Below the pieces are notes generated by a model. That model saw nothing but the letters and a program-made list of their open reading frames with translations, was not told where the DNA came from and made no database searches. 64,000 bases of DNA from the NCBI RefSeq assembly GCF_001422735.1, contig NZ_LMLZ01000021.1, positions 62,227 to 126,226 on the forward strand, written 5' to 3'. Positions 44,077 to 53,205 of this stretch are shown piece by piece. Both the position numbers and the translations under genes were made by a program. The stretch's first letter is position 1. Each line of letters starts with the position of its first letter. Source of the DNA: Acidovorax sp. Leaf78. Lineage in GTDB: Bacteria; Pseudomonadota; Gammaproteobacteria; Burkholderiales; Burkholderiaceae_C.

Positions 44077-45309
44077 TCACAGGGTGTTCTTGGCGAACGC
44101 GCCGTCCTTGACGATCGCGCGGATGTGCTCGCCCTGGTTGAGCAGGCAGGTGATATCGGTGAGCGGGTTGCCATCGACCAGCAGCAGGTCGGCGATGGCG
44201 CCCGCCGTGACTTCGCCCAGCTGGCCTTGCTGGCCCAGGATCTCGGCGCCGATCAGCGTGGCCTGCTGCAGCACCGGGCCGTTGCCCAGCACGTCGGCAC
44301 GCAGGCGCAGCTCGTCGGCCTGCAGGTAGTGCGTTTCGGCCAGCAGGTCGCTGCCCAGGCCCATTTTCACGCCGGCCTTGGCGAGGATCTCGATGGCCGC
44401 CTTGCCCTGGCTGCGCACCGAGTCGATCTTGGCGATGGACACGGCCGGCAGGCCGTAGCGCTCGCCCTCGTTGGCCAGGCCTTCGTAGGTGATGAGCGTG
44501 GGCACCATGAAAGCGCCCAGTTCGGCCATCAGCTCTGCCGTGGGGGCGTCGACCAGGTTGCCGTGCTCGATGGTGCGCACGCCGCAGCGCACGGCCCGGG
44601 CGATGGCGCGGGGCGTGTAGGCGTGGGCCATGACGTAGGTGTTGGCGTTGGTGGCCTCTTCGACGATGGCACGCAGCTCGGCCTCGGAATAGCCCAGGTT
44701 GTTGATCGGGTCGTTGGGCGAGGCCACGCCGCCCGAGGCCATGACCTTGATCTGCGTGGCGCCCTTCAGGATCTCTTCACGCACCGCCAGGCGGCAGGCG
44801 TCCACGCCATCGACCACACGGCCGATGTTGCCCAGCTTGTACGCGCACGAGCACACGTCCAGGTTGTCGTTGCGCTCGCGAAAGTCCGCATGCCCGCCGG
44901 TTTGCGACAGGGCCTTGCCCGAGGGGAAGATGCGCGGGCCCTGCACCAGGCCTGTGCGCACCGCCTCGGCCAGCGACCAGTCGCCGCCGCCTGCGTCGCG
45001 CACCGAGGTGAAGCCGCGCGCCAGCATGCCCTTCATGATGGGCAGCGAGCGCAGCATGGTGAACACGTTGGGCATCCGGGCCACGCTGCCCAGGTTGAAC
45101 GACGAGGCCACGACATGCACGTGGCAGTCGATCAGGCCGGGCATGAGCGTCATGCCGCGCGCGTCGATGCGGTGCGTGCCCTCGGGCGCCTGCACGTCGG
45201 CACCGACGGCGGCAATGCGCCCGTCCTGCACCAGCACCGAGAGACCGTCGCGCAAGCTCAGGCCATGGACATCCAGCACGCGGCTGTTTTCTATCAACAA
45301 GGTGTTCAT
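44077..45309 (-). CDS. Amidohydrolase family enzyme
   Basis: Metal-dependent TIM-barrel hydrolase of 410 residues. It has the HxH pair in LIDCHVHV (63-65), a possible bridging Lys in QIKVMASGG, further His residues in MAHAYTPRA and TIEHGNLV, and the catalytic Asp in LGSDLL. The subgroup resembles imidazolonepropionase/Xaa-Pro-dipeptidase-like amidohydrolases. The substrate may be the compound imported by the adjacent ABC transporter. The ATG at 45309 (MNTLLIENSRVLD) gives the normal N-terminal beta domain. It is the first gene of the operon, divergent from the LysR gene. Confidence 0.85.
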   Translation of the reverse strand: MNTLLIENSRVLDVHGLSLRDGLSVLVQDGRIAAVGADVQAPEGTHRIDARGMTLMPGLIDCHVHVVASSFNLGSVARMPNVFTMLRSLPIMKGMLARGFTSVRDAGGGDWSLAEAVRTGLVQGPRIFPSGKALSQTGGHADFRERNDNLDVCSCAYKLGNIGRVVDGVDACRLAVREEILKGATQIKVMASGGVASPNDPINNLGYSEAELRAIVEEATNANTYVMAHAYTPRAIARAVRCGVRTIEHGNLVDAPTAELMAELGAFMVPTLITYEGLANEGERYGLPAVSIAKIDSVRSQGKAAIEILAKAGVKMGLGSDLLAETHYLQADELRLRADVLGNGPVLQQATLIGAEILGQQGQLGEVTAGAIADLLLVDGNPLTDITCLLNQGEHIRAIVKDGAFAKNTL

Positions 45310-45526
45310 GAAATCGATGAAGAGGTCTAAACCGGGGGTTCTCAAATACTCATGGCCCGCAGGCCACCGCATTGGCCAGCTGCACATCCCAAAAATGGTG
45401 CGCCGCGTCACGTTCCCAAGGAGGAACCTGTCACGCTGCCGTCACGGGTTGCATTTAACGGGCCAACCGGGTGCCACTGCAACACCTAAAATCTCACCAT
45501 CCCATGACCTGTACTCATACCCCCGC

Positions 45527-46492
45527 ATGCGCCGCCTGTGCCCGACCATCTCTGAGCTGAACGCCTTTCATTCCGCGGCCAAGCACCAGGCCTTCACCAT
45601 GGCCGCCAAGGAGCTGTGCGTGACGCAGAGCGCCATCAGCCGCCACATCGCAGCGCTGGAGGACTACCTGGGCCAGAAGCTGTTCATCCGCAAGGCAAGC
45701 GGGCTGGAGCTGACCGATGCGGGCGCCACCTATCTCAACGCCACGCGGCCGGCGATGGCCGCGCTGGAATCGGCCACCTCGCAGCTCATGTCGTATGGCG
45801 GCAGCGGCGGCGCGCTGAACCTGTCGGTGCCGCCCACGTTCGCGGCGCAGTGGCTCTTTCCGCGGCTGGGCCACTTCAAGCGCACGCTGCCCCAGGTGTC
45901 GCTGAACTTCGTGCGCTACCAGCACGCGCACGACTTTGCGGTGCCGTACGAGTTCGACGCGGCCATCCAGTACGGCTACGGCAACTGGCCCAGCGCCAAC
46001 GCGCGCTACCTGATCGGCAAGGAGACGAGCATCGTCTGCAGCCCGCAGCTGCGCGACGCCCTGCCCCTGCGCACGCCCGCCGATTTGCAGCAGGCCACGC
46101 TGCTGCAGCACATCGAGGTGCCCCTGGCCTGGCACGACTGGATGGAGGCGAACCAGTGCGACACCAGCGGCAGCCGCTTCGGGCCCGGTTTCAACCTGTA
46201 CTCGCTGATCATCCGCGCCGCGGTGTCGGGTTTTGGCGTGGGCATCGTGCCGACCTGCCTGGTGGAAGACGAGCTGCAGGCGGGGTCACTGGTGGAGCCG
46301 CTGGGCGAGCGTTTTCAAAGCCCGCTGGGCTACTACCTGTGCGCCCCCACCGCACGCACCAATCTGTCGGTCTACAAGCTGGTGGCCGCGTGGCTGGAGC
46401 ATTGCTGCAGCCATGGGGCGGTGGAGAGCGGTGGCATTGCGGTGCCTGCCGCAGCGTGCATTTTTTGTGCGGATGAACCGAAGGCGGCGTGA
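45527..46492 (+). CDS. LysR-family regulator (GcvA-like)
   Basis: LysR regulator of 321 residues: an N-terminal helix-turn-helix (ELNAFHSAAKHQAFTMAAKE, then TQSAISRHIAALEDYLG) and a C-terminal effector domain of the GcvA subgroup (LSVPPTFAAQWLFPRLGHF). The gene is divergent from the amidohydrolase/liv operon across 217 bp and is the natural regulator of that operon, with the imported compound or its hydrolysis product as likely inducer. The ATG at 45527 gives MRRLCPTISEL, the usual length before the first helix. The C-terminal 20 residues are Cys/Ala-rich. Confidence 0.9.
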   Translation: MRRLCPTISELNAFHSAAKHQAFTMAAKELCVTQSAISRHIAALEDYLGQKLFIRKASGLELTDAGATYLNATRPAMAALESATSQLMSYGGSGGALNLSVPPTFAAQWLFPRLGHFKRTLPQVSLNFVRYQHAHDFAVPYEFDAAIQYGYGNWPSANARYLIGKETSIVCSPQLRDALPLRTPADLQQATLLQHIEVPLAWHDWMEANQCDTSGSRFGPGFNLYSLIIRAAVSGFGVGIVPTCLVEDELQAGSLVEPLGERFQSPLGYYLCAPTARTNLSVYKLVAAWLEHCCSHGAVESGGIAVPAAACIFCADEPKAA

Positions 46493-46635
46493 GGGCACAG
46501 GGGGTTGAGAGCGACCGCGCCCGCGACAGCAGGCGCTGCGCAACCCCGCCGAAGTAGCCGTTGTGGCCCTCACGCCCGGTGGAGGCCGGTGTGAGTTCGA
46601 CCGGTGCCGGTCCTCCGTGTGTCCGGTGTCCGGTG

Positions 46636-47613
46636 TCAATCCTCACCGTTGTCCTGAGGGGGCGCTGTCTTTTCCGGCTGCAGCTGAGCAGCAGGCGCCC
46701 GTGCCGAAGGCGCCGGTGCAGGAAAGCCGTTGCGGTCCAGAAAGTCCGCCACGCGCGGCTGCCACAGTTGCGGTGCGCGGGAGAAGACCAGGTGCCCATC
46801 CTCGCCGTGCGGAGGGAACTGGATGAACTCCCCCGTTCCCCCCGCTGCGCGAAAGGCGGCGAACCACTCCCGGGGGTGCGTGGCGCCCATGTAGAGATCG
46901 TTTTCCGTGTAGACCCAGAGCGAAGGGATGCGCAGCGTGGCGCCGTACCGCGCGAACATCTGCTCCAGCTGCTGCGGTGCACAAGGCCTGCCGGGCTGCG
47001 TCTCCGGGTTGCCGCCGCCACCGCCTGCAAAGTTGATCACGGCCTGCACCCCGGCGGGTTGCAGGGCCCCCACCGCAATGGCGGTAGCCCCACCGTAGGA
47101 CTGGCCCATCACCACCGCTTTGTCCTTGGCGGCGTCCGGCCTCTGGCGCACTACCTGCAGCACTTGCAGCGTCTGCTGCGCGGCAGCGGCGTACCCGGGC
47201 GAGTAGCGTTTGCTCTGGCACGGGCCGCTGTTTTCGATGTCTTCACCGCCGCTGACGCCATAGCCCACGCGGGTGGGCACAGCCACGATAAAGCCGCGGC
47301 GTACGAAAAACGCCGACTCCTTGGACAAGCGGGCGCGGCCCAGGCCGGCGCGCTTTTCGGGCTGGGCCGACCGGCCGTGGGCCAGCAGCATCACGGGTGC
47401 CGGGGTCGGGTTGGCATCGTCCGACCACACGGTGACGCGAATCGGCTGCGCGATGCGCTTGCCGTAGCCATCGACCACCTCGACGGGCACGTCGATCTGC
47501 GATTCCTGCAGTCGCGCGTGCACCGGCTGTGCAGTCAGCACCACCGTGAGCAGTGCCACCGCGGCCAGGCTAAGGGACGAGGACGGGGACGGGTGTGTGC
47601 GCAAGAAGGGCAT
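46636..47613 (-). CDS. Secreted alpha/beta hydrolase (dienelactone hydrolase-like)
   Basis: A 325-residue protein with a signal peptide (SLSLAAVALLTVVLTAQPVHA) and an alpha/beta hydrolase fold. The nucleophile is Ser172 in GQSYGG, and the catalytic His is probably in PHGEDGHLVF near residue 290. A Pro/Ala-rich, Gln-containing tail follows. The start at 47613 (MPFLRTHP) gives the signal peptide; the longer frame does not. The substrate is unknown. It lies downstream of the malonate operon on the same strand but beyond a strong terminator, so it is likely separate. Confidence 0.82.
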   Translation of the reverse strand: MPFLRTHPSPSSSLSLAAVALLTVVLTAQPVHARLQESQIDVPVEVVDGYGKRIAQPIRVTVWSDDANPTPAPVMLLAHGRSAQPEKRAGLGRARLSKESAFFVRRGFIVAVPTRVGYGVSGGEDIENSGPCQSKRYSPGYAAAAQQTLQVLQVVRQRPDAAKDKAVVMGQSYGGATAIAVGALQPAGVQAVINFAGGGGGNPETQPGRPCAPQQLEQMFARYGATLRIPSLWVYTENDLYMGATHPREWFAAFRAAGGTGEFIQFPPHGEDGHLVFSRAPQLWQPRVADFLDRNGFPAPAPSARAPAAQLQPEKTAPPQDNGED

Positions 47614-47682
47614 GGCGGCGGCTTGATCACATGGTGATGCGGTGCGCGCCACTTTAGAGCACCGGCCGCGAAACGCCGATGC

Positions 47683-47723
47683 AAAAAACGGCGCCGTGCG
47701 AGTCATTCGCAGCGACGCCGTTC
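47683..47723 (-). terminator. Terminator of the malonate-type operon
   Basis: On the minus strand, AACGGCG-TCG ... CG-CGCCGTT forms a long GC stem followed by TTTTTT, 86 bases after the synthetase stop. A second hairpin (CCACGCTG / CAGCGTGG, 47737-47756) precedes it. Confidence 0.8.
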
Positions 47724-47808
47724 ATTCTTCAGCACACCACGCTGCCCGCAGCGTGGTAGGCCAGGCCGCCTGGTGCGGCGTCAGCGGGCTGCCTGGCGGA
47801 TCAGCCGA

Positions 47809-49374
47809 TCAGGCGAACAGCCCCTTGTGCTGATCGCGCAGCAGGTTCTTCTGCACCTTGCCCATGGTGTTGCGCGGCAGCTCGGTGGCCACGAAGCAGC
47901 GCTTGGGGATCTTGAAGTTGGCCAGTTGGGTCTTGAGCTTGGCCACGATGGCGTCGCCATCGAGCTGCGCGCCGGGCTTGGCGATCACCACCGCCACGCC
48001 CACCTCGCCGAAGTCCGGGTGGGGCACGCCGACCAGGGCGCTTTCGGCCACGCCGGGCATGTCGTTGATGTAGCCCTCGATCTCGGCGGGATAGACGTTG
48101 TAGCCGCCGCTGATGATCAGGTCCTTGCTGCGGCCGACGATGCTGATGTAGCCTCGTTCGTCCACCTTGCCCACGTCGCCGGTCTTGAACCACTTGCCGC
48201 CCCGTTCATCGGCGGTGAATTCCTCGGCCGTCTTCTCGGGCATGCGCCAGTAGCCCTTGAACACGTTGGGGCCCTGCACCTGGATGGCACCGATCTCGCC
48301 CACGGGCAACGGCTGGTTGGCGTCATCCACCACGCGCAGGCCCACGCCGGGCAGCGCAAAGCCCACGGTGGCGCCGCGCCGCTCGCTCTGGCCGCCGTGG
48401 CGGGCGTCGGCCGCGTAGGGGTTGGAGGTGAGCATGATGGTCTCGCTCATGCCGTAGCGCTCCAGGATGGTGTGGCCGGTGCGCTGCTGCCATTCGTTGA
48501 AGGTCTCGATGAGCAGCGGCGCGGAGCCCGCGACGAACAGGCGCATGTTCTTGGCCGCCTCTTTCGTCAGGCCCGGCTCGGCCAGCAGGCGCACGTACAG
48601 CGTGGGCACGCCCATGAAGACGGTGGCGCGGCGCATGGCGGCCAGCACCGCCTTGGGGTCGAACTTGGCAAACCAGATCATCTTGCTGCCGTTGATGAGC
48701 GCGCCGTGGATGGCCACGAACAGGCCGTGCACGTGGAAGATGGGCAGCGCGTGGATGAGCACGTCGCCAGACTTCCAGCCCCAATAGTCCTTGAGCACCT
48801 GCGCGTTGGACAGCAGGTTGCCGTGCGTGAGCATCGCGCCCTTGCTGCGGCCGGTGGTGCCGCTGGTGTACAGGATGGCGGCCAGGTCGTCGGCCGACCG
48901 GGTCACCGGCGTGTGCACGTCGCTGTGGTGCGCGGCGCGCTCCAGCAGGCTGCCCGTGCGGTCATCGCCCAGCGTGAACACATGGCCCGTGCCCTGGGTG
49001 AACGCGATCTTGCTGACCCAGCCGAAGTTGCCGGGCGTGCAGACCACCACGGCGGGCTCGGCGTTGCCGATGAAGTATTCGATCTCGGCGCTTTGGTAGG
49101 CAGTGTTGAGCGGCAGGAACACGTAGCCCGCGCGCAGCGTGGCGAGGTACAGCAGCATGGCCTCGACCGATTTTTCGACCTGCACGGCCACGCGGCTGCC
49201 CTCGGGCAGCTTCAGCGATGTGAGCAGGTTGGCGATGCGGGCGCTGGCGCGCTCCAGGTCGTCCCAGCTGTAGACCAGCTCGGTGCCGTCCGGCGCCGTG
49301 GTTTCCACGGCGGCGCTGGCCAGGTCGGTGGGAAAGGCGGCGCGCAGCGCGCTGAAAAGGTTGTGTTGGCTCAT
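47809..49374 (-). CDS. matB: Malonyl-CoA synthetase (MatB-like acyl-CoA ligase)
   Basis: AMP-forming acyl-CoA synthetase of 521 residues. It has the P-loop YTSGTTGRSKGAML near 170-183, the YGMSET motif, the hinge TGDVGKVDERGYISIVGRSKD (in blocks) and the C-terminal catalytic Lys in PRNTMGKVQKN. Closest by feel to malonyl-CoA synthetases of the MatB type, and the malonyl-CoA decarboxylase in the same operon supports this. It converts malonate, CoA and ATP to malonyl-CoA. A 9-bp tandem array lies about 50 bp before the start. Confidence 0.85.
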   Translation of the reverse strand: MSQHNLFSALRAAFPTDLASAAVETTAPDGTELVYSWDDLERASARIANLLTSLKLPEGSRVAVQVEKSVEAMLLYLATLRAGYVFLPLNTAYQSAEIEYFIGNAEPAVVVCTPGNFGWVSKIAFTQGTGHVFTLGDDRTGSLLERAAHHSDVHTPVTRSADDLAAILYTSGTTGRSKGAMLTHGNLLSNAQVLKDYWGWKSGDVLIHALPIFHVHGLFVAIHGALINGSKMIWFAKFDPKAVLAAMRRATVFMGVPTLYVRLLAEPGLTKEAAKNMRLFVAGSAPLLIETFNEWQQRTGHTILERYGMSETIMLTSNPYAADARHGGQSERRGATVGFALPGVGLRVVDDANQPLPVGEIGAIQVQGPNVFKGYWRMPEKTAEEFTADERGGKWFKTGDVGKVDERGYISIVGRSKDLIISGGYNVYPAEIEGYINDMPGVAESALVGVPHPDFGEVGVAVVIAKPGAQLDGDAIVAKLKTQLANFKIPKRCFVATELPRNTMGKVQKNLLRDQHKGLFA

Positions 49375-49426
49375 GGCAGTCAGGCGAGGTTGTTGGATTG
49401 AATCGGTCGAGTTGTCAAATCGTAAA

Positions 49427-49489
49427 TTCAGGCAGTTCAGGCAGTTCAGGCAGTTCAGGCAGTTCAGGCAGTTCAGGCAGTTCAGGCAA
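49427..49489. repeat. 9-bp tandem array (TTCAGGCAG)6-7
   Basis: Six perfect units plus one imperfect unit, in the 169-bp gap between the enoyl-CoA hydratase stop and the matB start. No spacers, so it is not CRISPR. Confidence 0.9.
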
Positions 49490-49543
49490 GTCTGGTTTGG
49501 TCAGAAAAACTTGTGAGACGCATGCGGGCCGGCAGTGCTGCCT

Positions 49544-50365
49544 TTAGAACGCGGGCGGGCGTTTTTCAAGAAAGGCGGTGATGCCCTCGCGGTGCTCGGC
49601 ACTGTCGGCATAGGCATACGGTCCAGGCAGGGAATTCACTATGTTTTCGATAGCTGGTGGCGCTTGTCCATCCAGCGGTAGCGGCGTTTTCAATGCCCGA
49701 AACGTCTGCTTGTTCATGCGCGCGGCGCGTGGCGCCAGGGCGGCGACGCGCACCGCACTGGCCAGGGCCTCGGTGGCTACCACGTCATCGGCCACCACGC
49801 GGCTCAGAAAGCCGCGCGCGAGCATGTCGCTGGCGTTGAAGGTGGCGGCCTCCAGCAGCATCTGGCGTGCCGTCACATCGCCCACCGCGCGGGCCACCAG
49901 CTGCGCCTCGCGCGGGGCCATCGGAAACCCCAGCTTGGCAATCGGCGCCCCGAAGCGCGCGGCCTGGCCGGCAATGCGGATGTCGCAGCAGGCGGCAATC
50001 TCCACCCCCGCCCCCATGCACGCCCCGTCGATGCGCGCCACGATGGGCACGTCGCACGCCAGCATGGCGGCCAGACCGCCCCACACATCGTTCTCGTGGA
50101 AGTCGCGCAAAGAAGTGGCATCAAAACGGAACGCGGGGTACTCGGAGATATCGCCCCCCGCGCAAAACGCCCCGCCCTCTCCCGCCACGATCACGCAGCG
50201 CACGCTGTCGTCACCACCCTCGGCCCGCTGCTGGATGCCCACAAACACCTCGCGCAACTGCCGCCACATGGCGCGCGACATCGCATTCAGGCGCCCGGTG
50301 TGCCGCAGCGTGACCTGCACCACGCCGCGCTCATCCGCATCCGCTACCACCGCTTCACCCGACAT
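49544..50365 (-). CDS. Enoyl-CoA hydratase/isomerase family protein
   Basis: Crotonase-fold protein of 273 residues. The oxyanion-hole segment GEGGAFCAGGDISEYP and the conserved DGACMGAGVEIAACCDIRIA (in blocks) identify the family. It may hydrate enoyl-CoA or act on another acyl-CoA linked to malonate use; the usual two glutamates cannot be assigned by eye. A hairpin-repeat copy (49637-49695) is read in frame and encodes a C-terminal PLPLDGQAPPAIENIVN stretch that looks like an insertion. It sits between the solute-binding gene and matB. Confidence 0.83.
   Translation of the reverse strand: MSGEAVVADADERGVVQVTLRHTGRLNAMSRAMWRQLREVFVGIQQRAEGGDDSVRCVIVAGEGGAFCAGGDISEYPAFRFDATSLRDFHENDVWGGLAAMLACDVPIVARIDGACMGAGVEIAACCDIRIAGQAARFGAPIAKLGFPMAPREAQLVARAVGDVTARQMLLEAATFNASDMLARGFLSRVVADDVVATEALASAVRVAALAPRAARMNKQTFRALKTPLPLDGQAPPAIENIVNSLPGPYAYADSAEHREGITAFLEKRPPAF
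49637..49695. repeat. Hairpin repeat family 1, copy E (inside the enoyl-CoA hydratase gene)
   Basis: TTTTCGATAGCTGGTGGCGCTTG then CCAGCGGTAGCGGCGTTTTC. Fully coding; no stop is introduced. Confidence 0.7.
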
Positions 50366-50437
50366 AGTGCAAATCCATCACGTTGTACAAGCCCCTTGGC
50401 CTGGAAAACCGGCGCTACGCCATCGCCAGCGCCACCG

Positions 50438-50507
50438 TGGAACCGGCTTCGCCGGGCCACCGGAGGCGTCCCCCTTGGGGGAAGGCGCGCAGCGCCACAG
50501 GGGGTTA
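50438..50507. repeat. Repeat family 2, copy 2
   Basis: GCGTCCCCCTTGGGGGAAGG and CGCGCAGCGCCACAGGGGG match the element at 6225-6323. It lies in the gap downstream of the Bug-type gene. Confidence 0.65.
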
Positions 50508-51518
50508 GTCGAGTTTCGCGCCGGAGGCCTTCACCACCGCCGCCCAGCGCTTGACCTCGCTGCTGACCATCGCCGCGAACTGCTGCTGCGACAGCCCGCC
50601 GTAGTCGGCACCGTTGTTCGCCCAGATGGTTTTCAGCTCGTCGGCCATGCCCAGTTTGCGCACCTCGTCCACGATGCGGGCCTGCAGGTCGGCGGGCGTG
50701 CCCTTGGGGGCCCACAGGCCGTACCAGGTGGTCACGGTGTAGTCGGGCAGGCCGACCTCGGCCGCGCAGGGCACGTCGGGGAAGGCGGGGTTGCGCTTGG
50801 TGCCGGACACCATCAGCGCCTTCACCCGGCCGCCCTTGATGTGGTTGGCCGAGGAACCCAGGCCATCGAACATCATGTCCACCTGGCCGCCGATCAGGTC
50901 CTGCAGCGCAGGGCCGGCACCGCGGTAGGGGATGTGCGTGATGAAGGTATTGGTCTGCTGCTTGAACAGCTCGCCCGCCAGGTGGTGCGAGGTGCCCGCG
51001 CCGGCCGAGCCGTAGTTGAGCTTGGCGGGGTTGCGCTTGACGTATTCCATGAACTGCTGGAAGTTGCTCACCGGCACGTTCTTGGGGTTGACCACCAGCA
51101 CCTGCGGCACGTTGGCCAGCAGGAACAGCGGGACGAAGTCTTTCTCGATGTCGTAGTCGAGCTTGGGGTACATCGACGGCGCGATGGCATGGTGCACGGC
51201 GCCCATGAAGAGCGTGTAGCCATCGGGCGCGCCCTTGGCGGCAAAGCTGGCGCCCACGGTGCCGCCCGCGCCGCCGCGGTTGTCGATCACCAGCGTCTTG
51301 CCGGTGGCCTTGGCGAACTGGGCCGCCAGCGGCCGCGCGAACGCGTCGGTGCCCCCGCCGGCCGGAAACGGCACCACCAGGTTGACGGGCTTGGTGGGCC
51401 AGGCCGATGCCTGGGCCCAGCTGCCGCCACTGGCCAGGCCCAGCCCTGCGGCGGCGGCGCCCACCAGCAGGCTGCGGCGTTGCACCGCTCGGTCGTGGAA
51501 TTGCGTTGTCTGAGTCAT
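50505..51518 (-). CDS. Bug-family (TctC-like) solute-binding protein
   Basis: Periplasmic tripartite-tricarboxylate type binding protein of 337 residues. It has a twin-arginine-like signal (QRRSLLVGAAAAGLGLASGG), the YPTKPVNLVVPFPAGGGTD-type start of the mature chain and the Bug core YGSAGAGTSHHLAGELF. The ATG at 51518 has AGGAG six bases upstream. It lies where matC-type transporters occur in rhizobial malonate operons and may bind malonate or a related dicarboxylate. No TctA/TctB membrane partners are adjacent. Confidence 0.85.
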   Translation of the reverse strand: MTQTTQFHDRAVQRRSLLVGAAAAGLGLASGGSWAQASAWPTKPVNLVVPFPAGGGTDAFARPLAAQFAKATGKTLVIDNRGGAGGTVGASFAAKGAPDGYTLFMGAVHHAIAPSMYPKLDYDIEKDFVPLFLLANVPQVLVVNPKNVPVSNFQQFMEYVKRNPAKLNYGSAGAGTSHHLAGELFKQQTNTFITHIPYRGAGPALQDLIGGQVDMMFDGLGSSANHIKGGRVKALMVSGTKRNPAFPDVPCAAEVGLPDYTVTTWYGLWAPKGTPADLQARIVDEVRKLGMADELKTIWANNGADYGGLSQQQFAAMVSSEVKRWAAVVKASGAKLD

Positions 51519-51690
51519 GTCTTGTCTCCTGTCGTCGTTGTTGAAATGGAAAGCCGGCACCGCGCACGCCGTGGGTGTCGCTGCCGTCCGCAGCCTGCAC
51601 TTCTACCAGAACCGTGACTTGCGGCGCGGGCCATCGGGTCGATGTGCAGGCGGTGGGCGGCAGTCGGGCCCCACGTTGTCCAGCGTGGTG

Positions 51691-53205
51691 TCAGCCGCGG
51701 CACAAGGTGTCGATGTCCCCCGACACCGGCACCTTGCCCTGCGCCAGCAAGCTGCGATGCTTGTCGATGCGCTTCAAGTCGTACAGGTAGTTGACCATCA
51801 ACCCGTACGATTGTTTGACGCCCTTGGTGGACGGATCGCCCGCCCAGTTCAGCCGCTCCACGCGGGCGCCGTTGCCCAGGTGAAAACGTGCCACCGGGTC
51901 CACGGGCTTGCCCTCCAGCAGCTCGCGTCCCAGGTAGTGCGCGGCGCATTCGAGCAGCATCTGGCGCACGGGCGACTTGGCGTCCAGCTCCAGCGCCTTG
52001 TCGATGGCGGCCAGCAAGTGGGTGGGCTGCGGCGGCTCGAAGCCCACCGCACGGCCCAGCTCGGCGCGGCGCTTGTCGTCCAGGCGCTCCAACATGGCAC
52101 CGGCATGCTTGCCCAGCCAGGCGCGAAACCCGGGGATGGGCGACAGCGTGGCAAAGGTGCGCAGGCGCGGGAACTCGGCGGTCAGCGTTTCCACCACATG
52201 CTTGATGAGCGAGTCGCCAAAGCTCACGCCGCGCAGGCCCGTCTGGGTGTTGCTGATCGAATAGAAGATGGCCGTGGTGGCGCGGGTGATGTCCACGGGC
52301 GCAGCGGCTTCGTCCAGCAGCGGCGTGATGCTGGGCGAGATCTTGTCCACCAACGCCACCTCCACAAAGATCAGCGGCTCGTCGGGCAGGCGCGGGTGGA
52401 AGAAGCCGTAGCAGCGGCGGTCGCTGTCCAGCCGGTTCTTCAAGTCAGCCCAGCTGCGGATGTCGTGCACGGCTTCGTACTTGATGAGCTTTTCGAGCAG
52501 CGAGGCGGGCGAGTCCCACGACAGGCGGCGCAGCTGCAAAAACGCCACGTCGAACCAGGTGGAGAACAAATGCTCCATCTCGGCATCGAGCGCCAGCAGG
52601 CGCTTGTCGGCCTTGAGCAGCGGCAGCAACTCGGCCCGCATGTCCACCAGGAAGCGCATGCCTTCGGGAAACACCGCAAAGCGCTGCAGCAGCCGCGTGC
52701 GCGGCGTGACCATGGCGCGGCGCAGGCTGATCTCGGCCTGGCCCTCTTCGGCGGTGCCGGCCGCGGCCTCGTAGCGCTGGCGGGCCGACTTGAAGCGCGT
52801 GGCGTCGGGCGCGAACTGCTCGCACATCAGCAGCCACATGTCGCGGCGCTGTTCGGGCTCGGCCTTGGCGTACCACTCGGCCACGGCCTGGGCGCGGCGC
52901 CCGCCTTCGATCTCGCTCACCTGCGGGGCCACGACCTCCTGCAGGTCGGCCAGCAGGCGGCGCAGCGCGCGCGGCGACAGGGACTCCTGCCCGCGCCGCA
53001 GCGTGGCCTGCAGCCGCTCGTGCGTGGACCGCGGCGGCGCGACCTTGGCGACCACGTCGGTCACGGTCTTGTCGATCACGGCCTTGGACGTGGTCTTGTC
53101 AGCAGCCTTGTCGGCGGCCTTGTCAGTGGGCTTGTCGGCCGCAGGGGCTGTCGTGCGCAGGCGCGAGACGCTGCGGGCAATCCATTCAGGGGTGGTGTTC
53201 ATCAT
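51691..53205 (-). CDS. matA: Malonyl-CoA decarboxylase
   Basis: A 504-residue enzyme that decarboxylates malonyl-CoA to acetyl-CoA. Typical motifs include HPRLPDEPLIFVEVAL, SISNTQTGLRGVSFGDSLIK, TLSPIPGFRAWL and the GNGARVERLNWAGD/SYGLMVNYLYDL C-terminus. The N-terminus has a low-complexity DKPTDKAADKAADK run (residues 24-40), unusual for the family. The ATG overlaps the GntR stop (ATGA). With MatB it gives the malonate to acetyl-CoA route. Confidence 0.93.
   Translation of the reverse strand: MMNTTPEWIARSVSRLRTTAPAADKPTDKAADKAADKTTSKAVIDKTVTDVVAKVAPPRSTHERLQATLRRGQESLSPRALRRLLADLQEVVAPQVSEIEGGRRAQAVAEWYAKAEPEQRRDMWLLMCEQFAPDATRFKSARQRYEAAAGTAEEGQAEISLRRAMVTPRTRLLQRFAVFPEGMRFLVDMRAELLPLLKADKRLLALDAEMEHLFSTWFDVAFLQLRRLSWDSPASLLEKLIKYEAVHDIRSWADLKNRLDSDRRCYGFFHPRLPDEPLIFVEVALVDKISPSITPLLDEAAAPVDITRATTAIFYSISNTQTGLRGVSFGDSLIKHVVETLTAEFPRLRTFATLSPIPGFRAWLGKHAGAMLERLDDKRRAELGRAVGFEPPQPTHLLAAIDKALELDAKSPVRQMLLECAAHYLGRELLEGKPVDPVARFHLGNGARVERLNWAGDPSTKGVKQSYGLMVNYLYDLKRIDKHRSLLAQGKVPVSGDIDTLCRG

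Noticed and set aside
49427-49489. CRISPR-like short repeat array
   Set aside because: 9-bp units without spacers: a simple tandem array.
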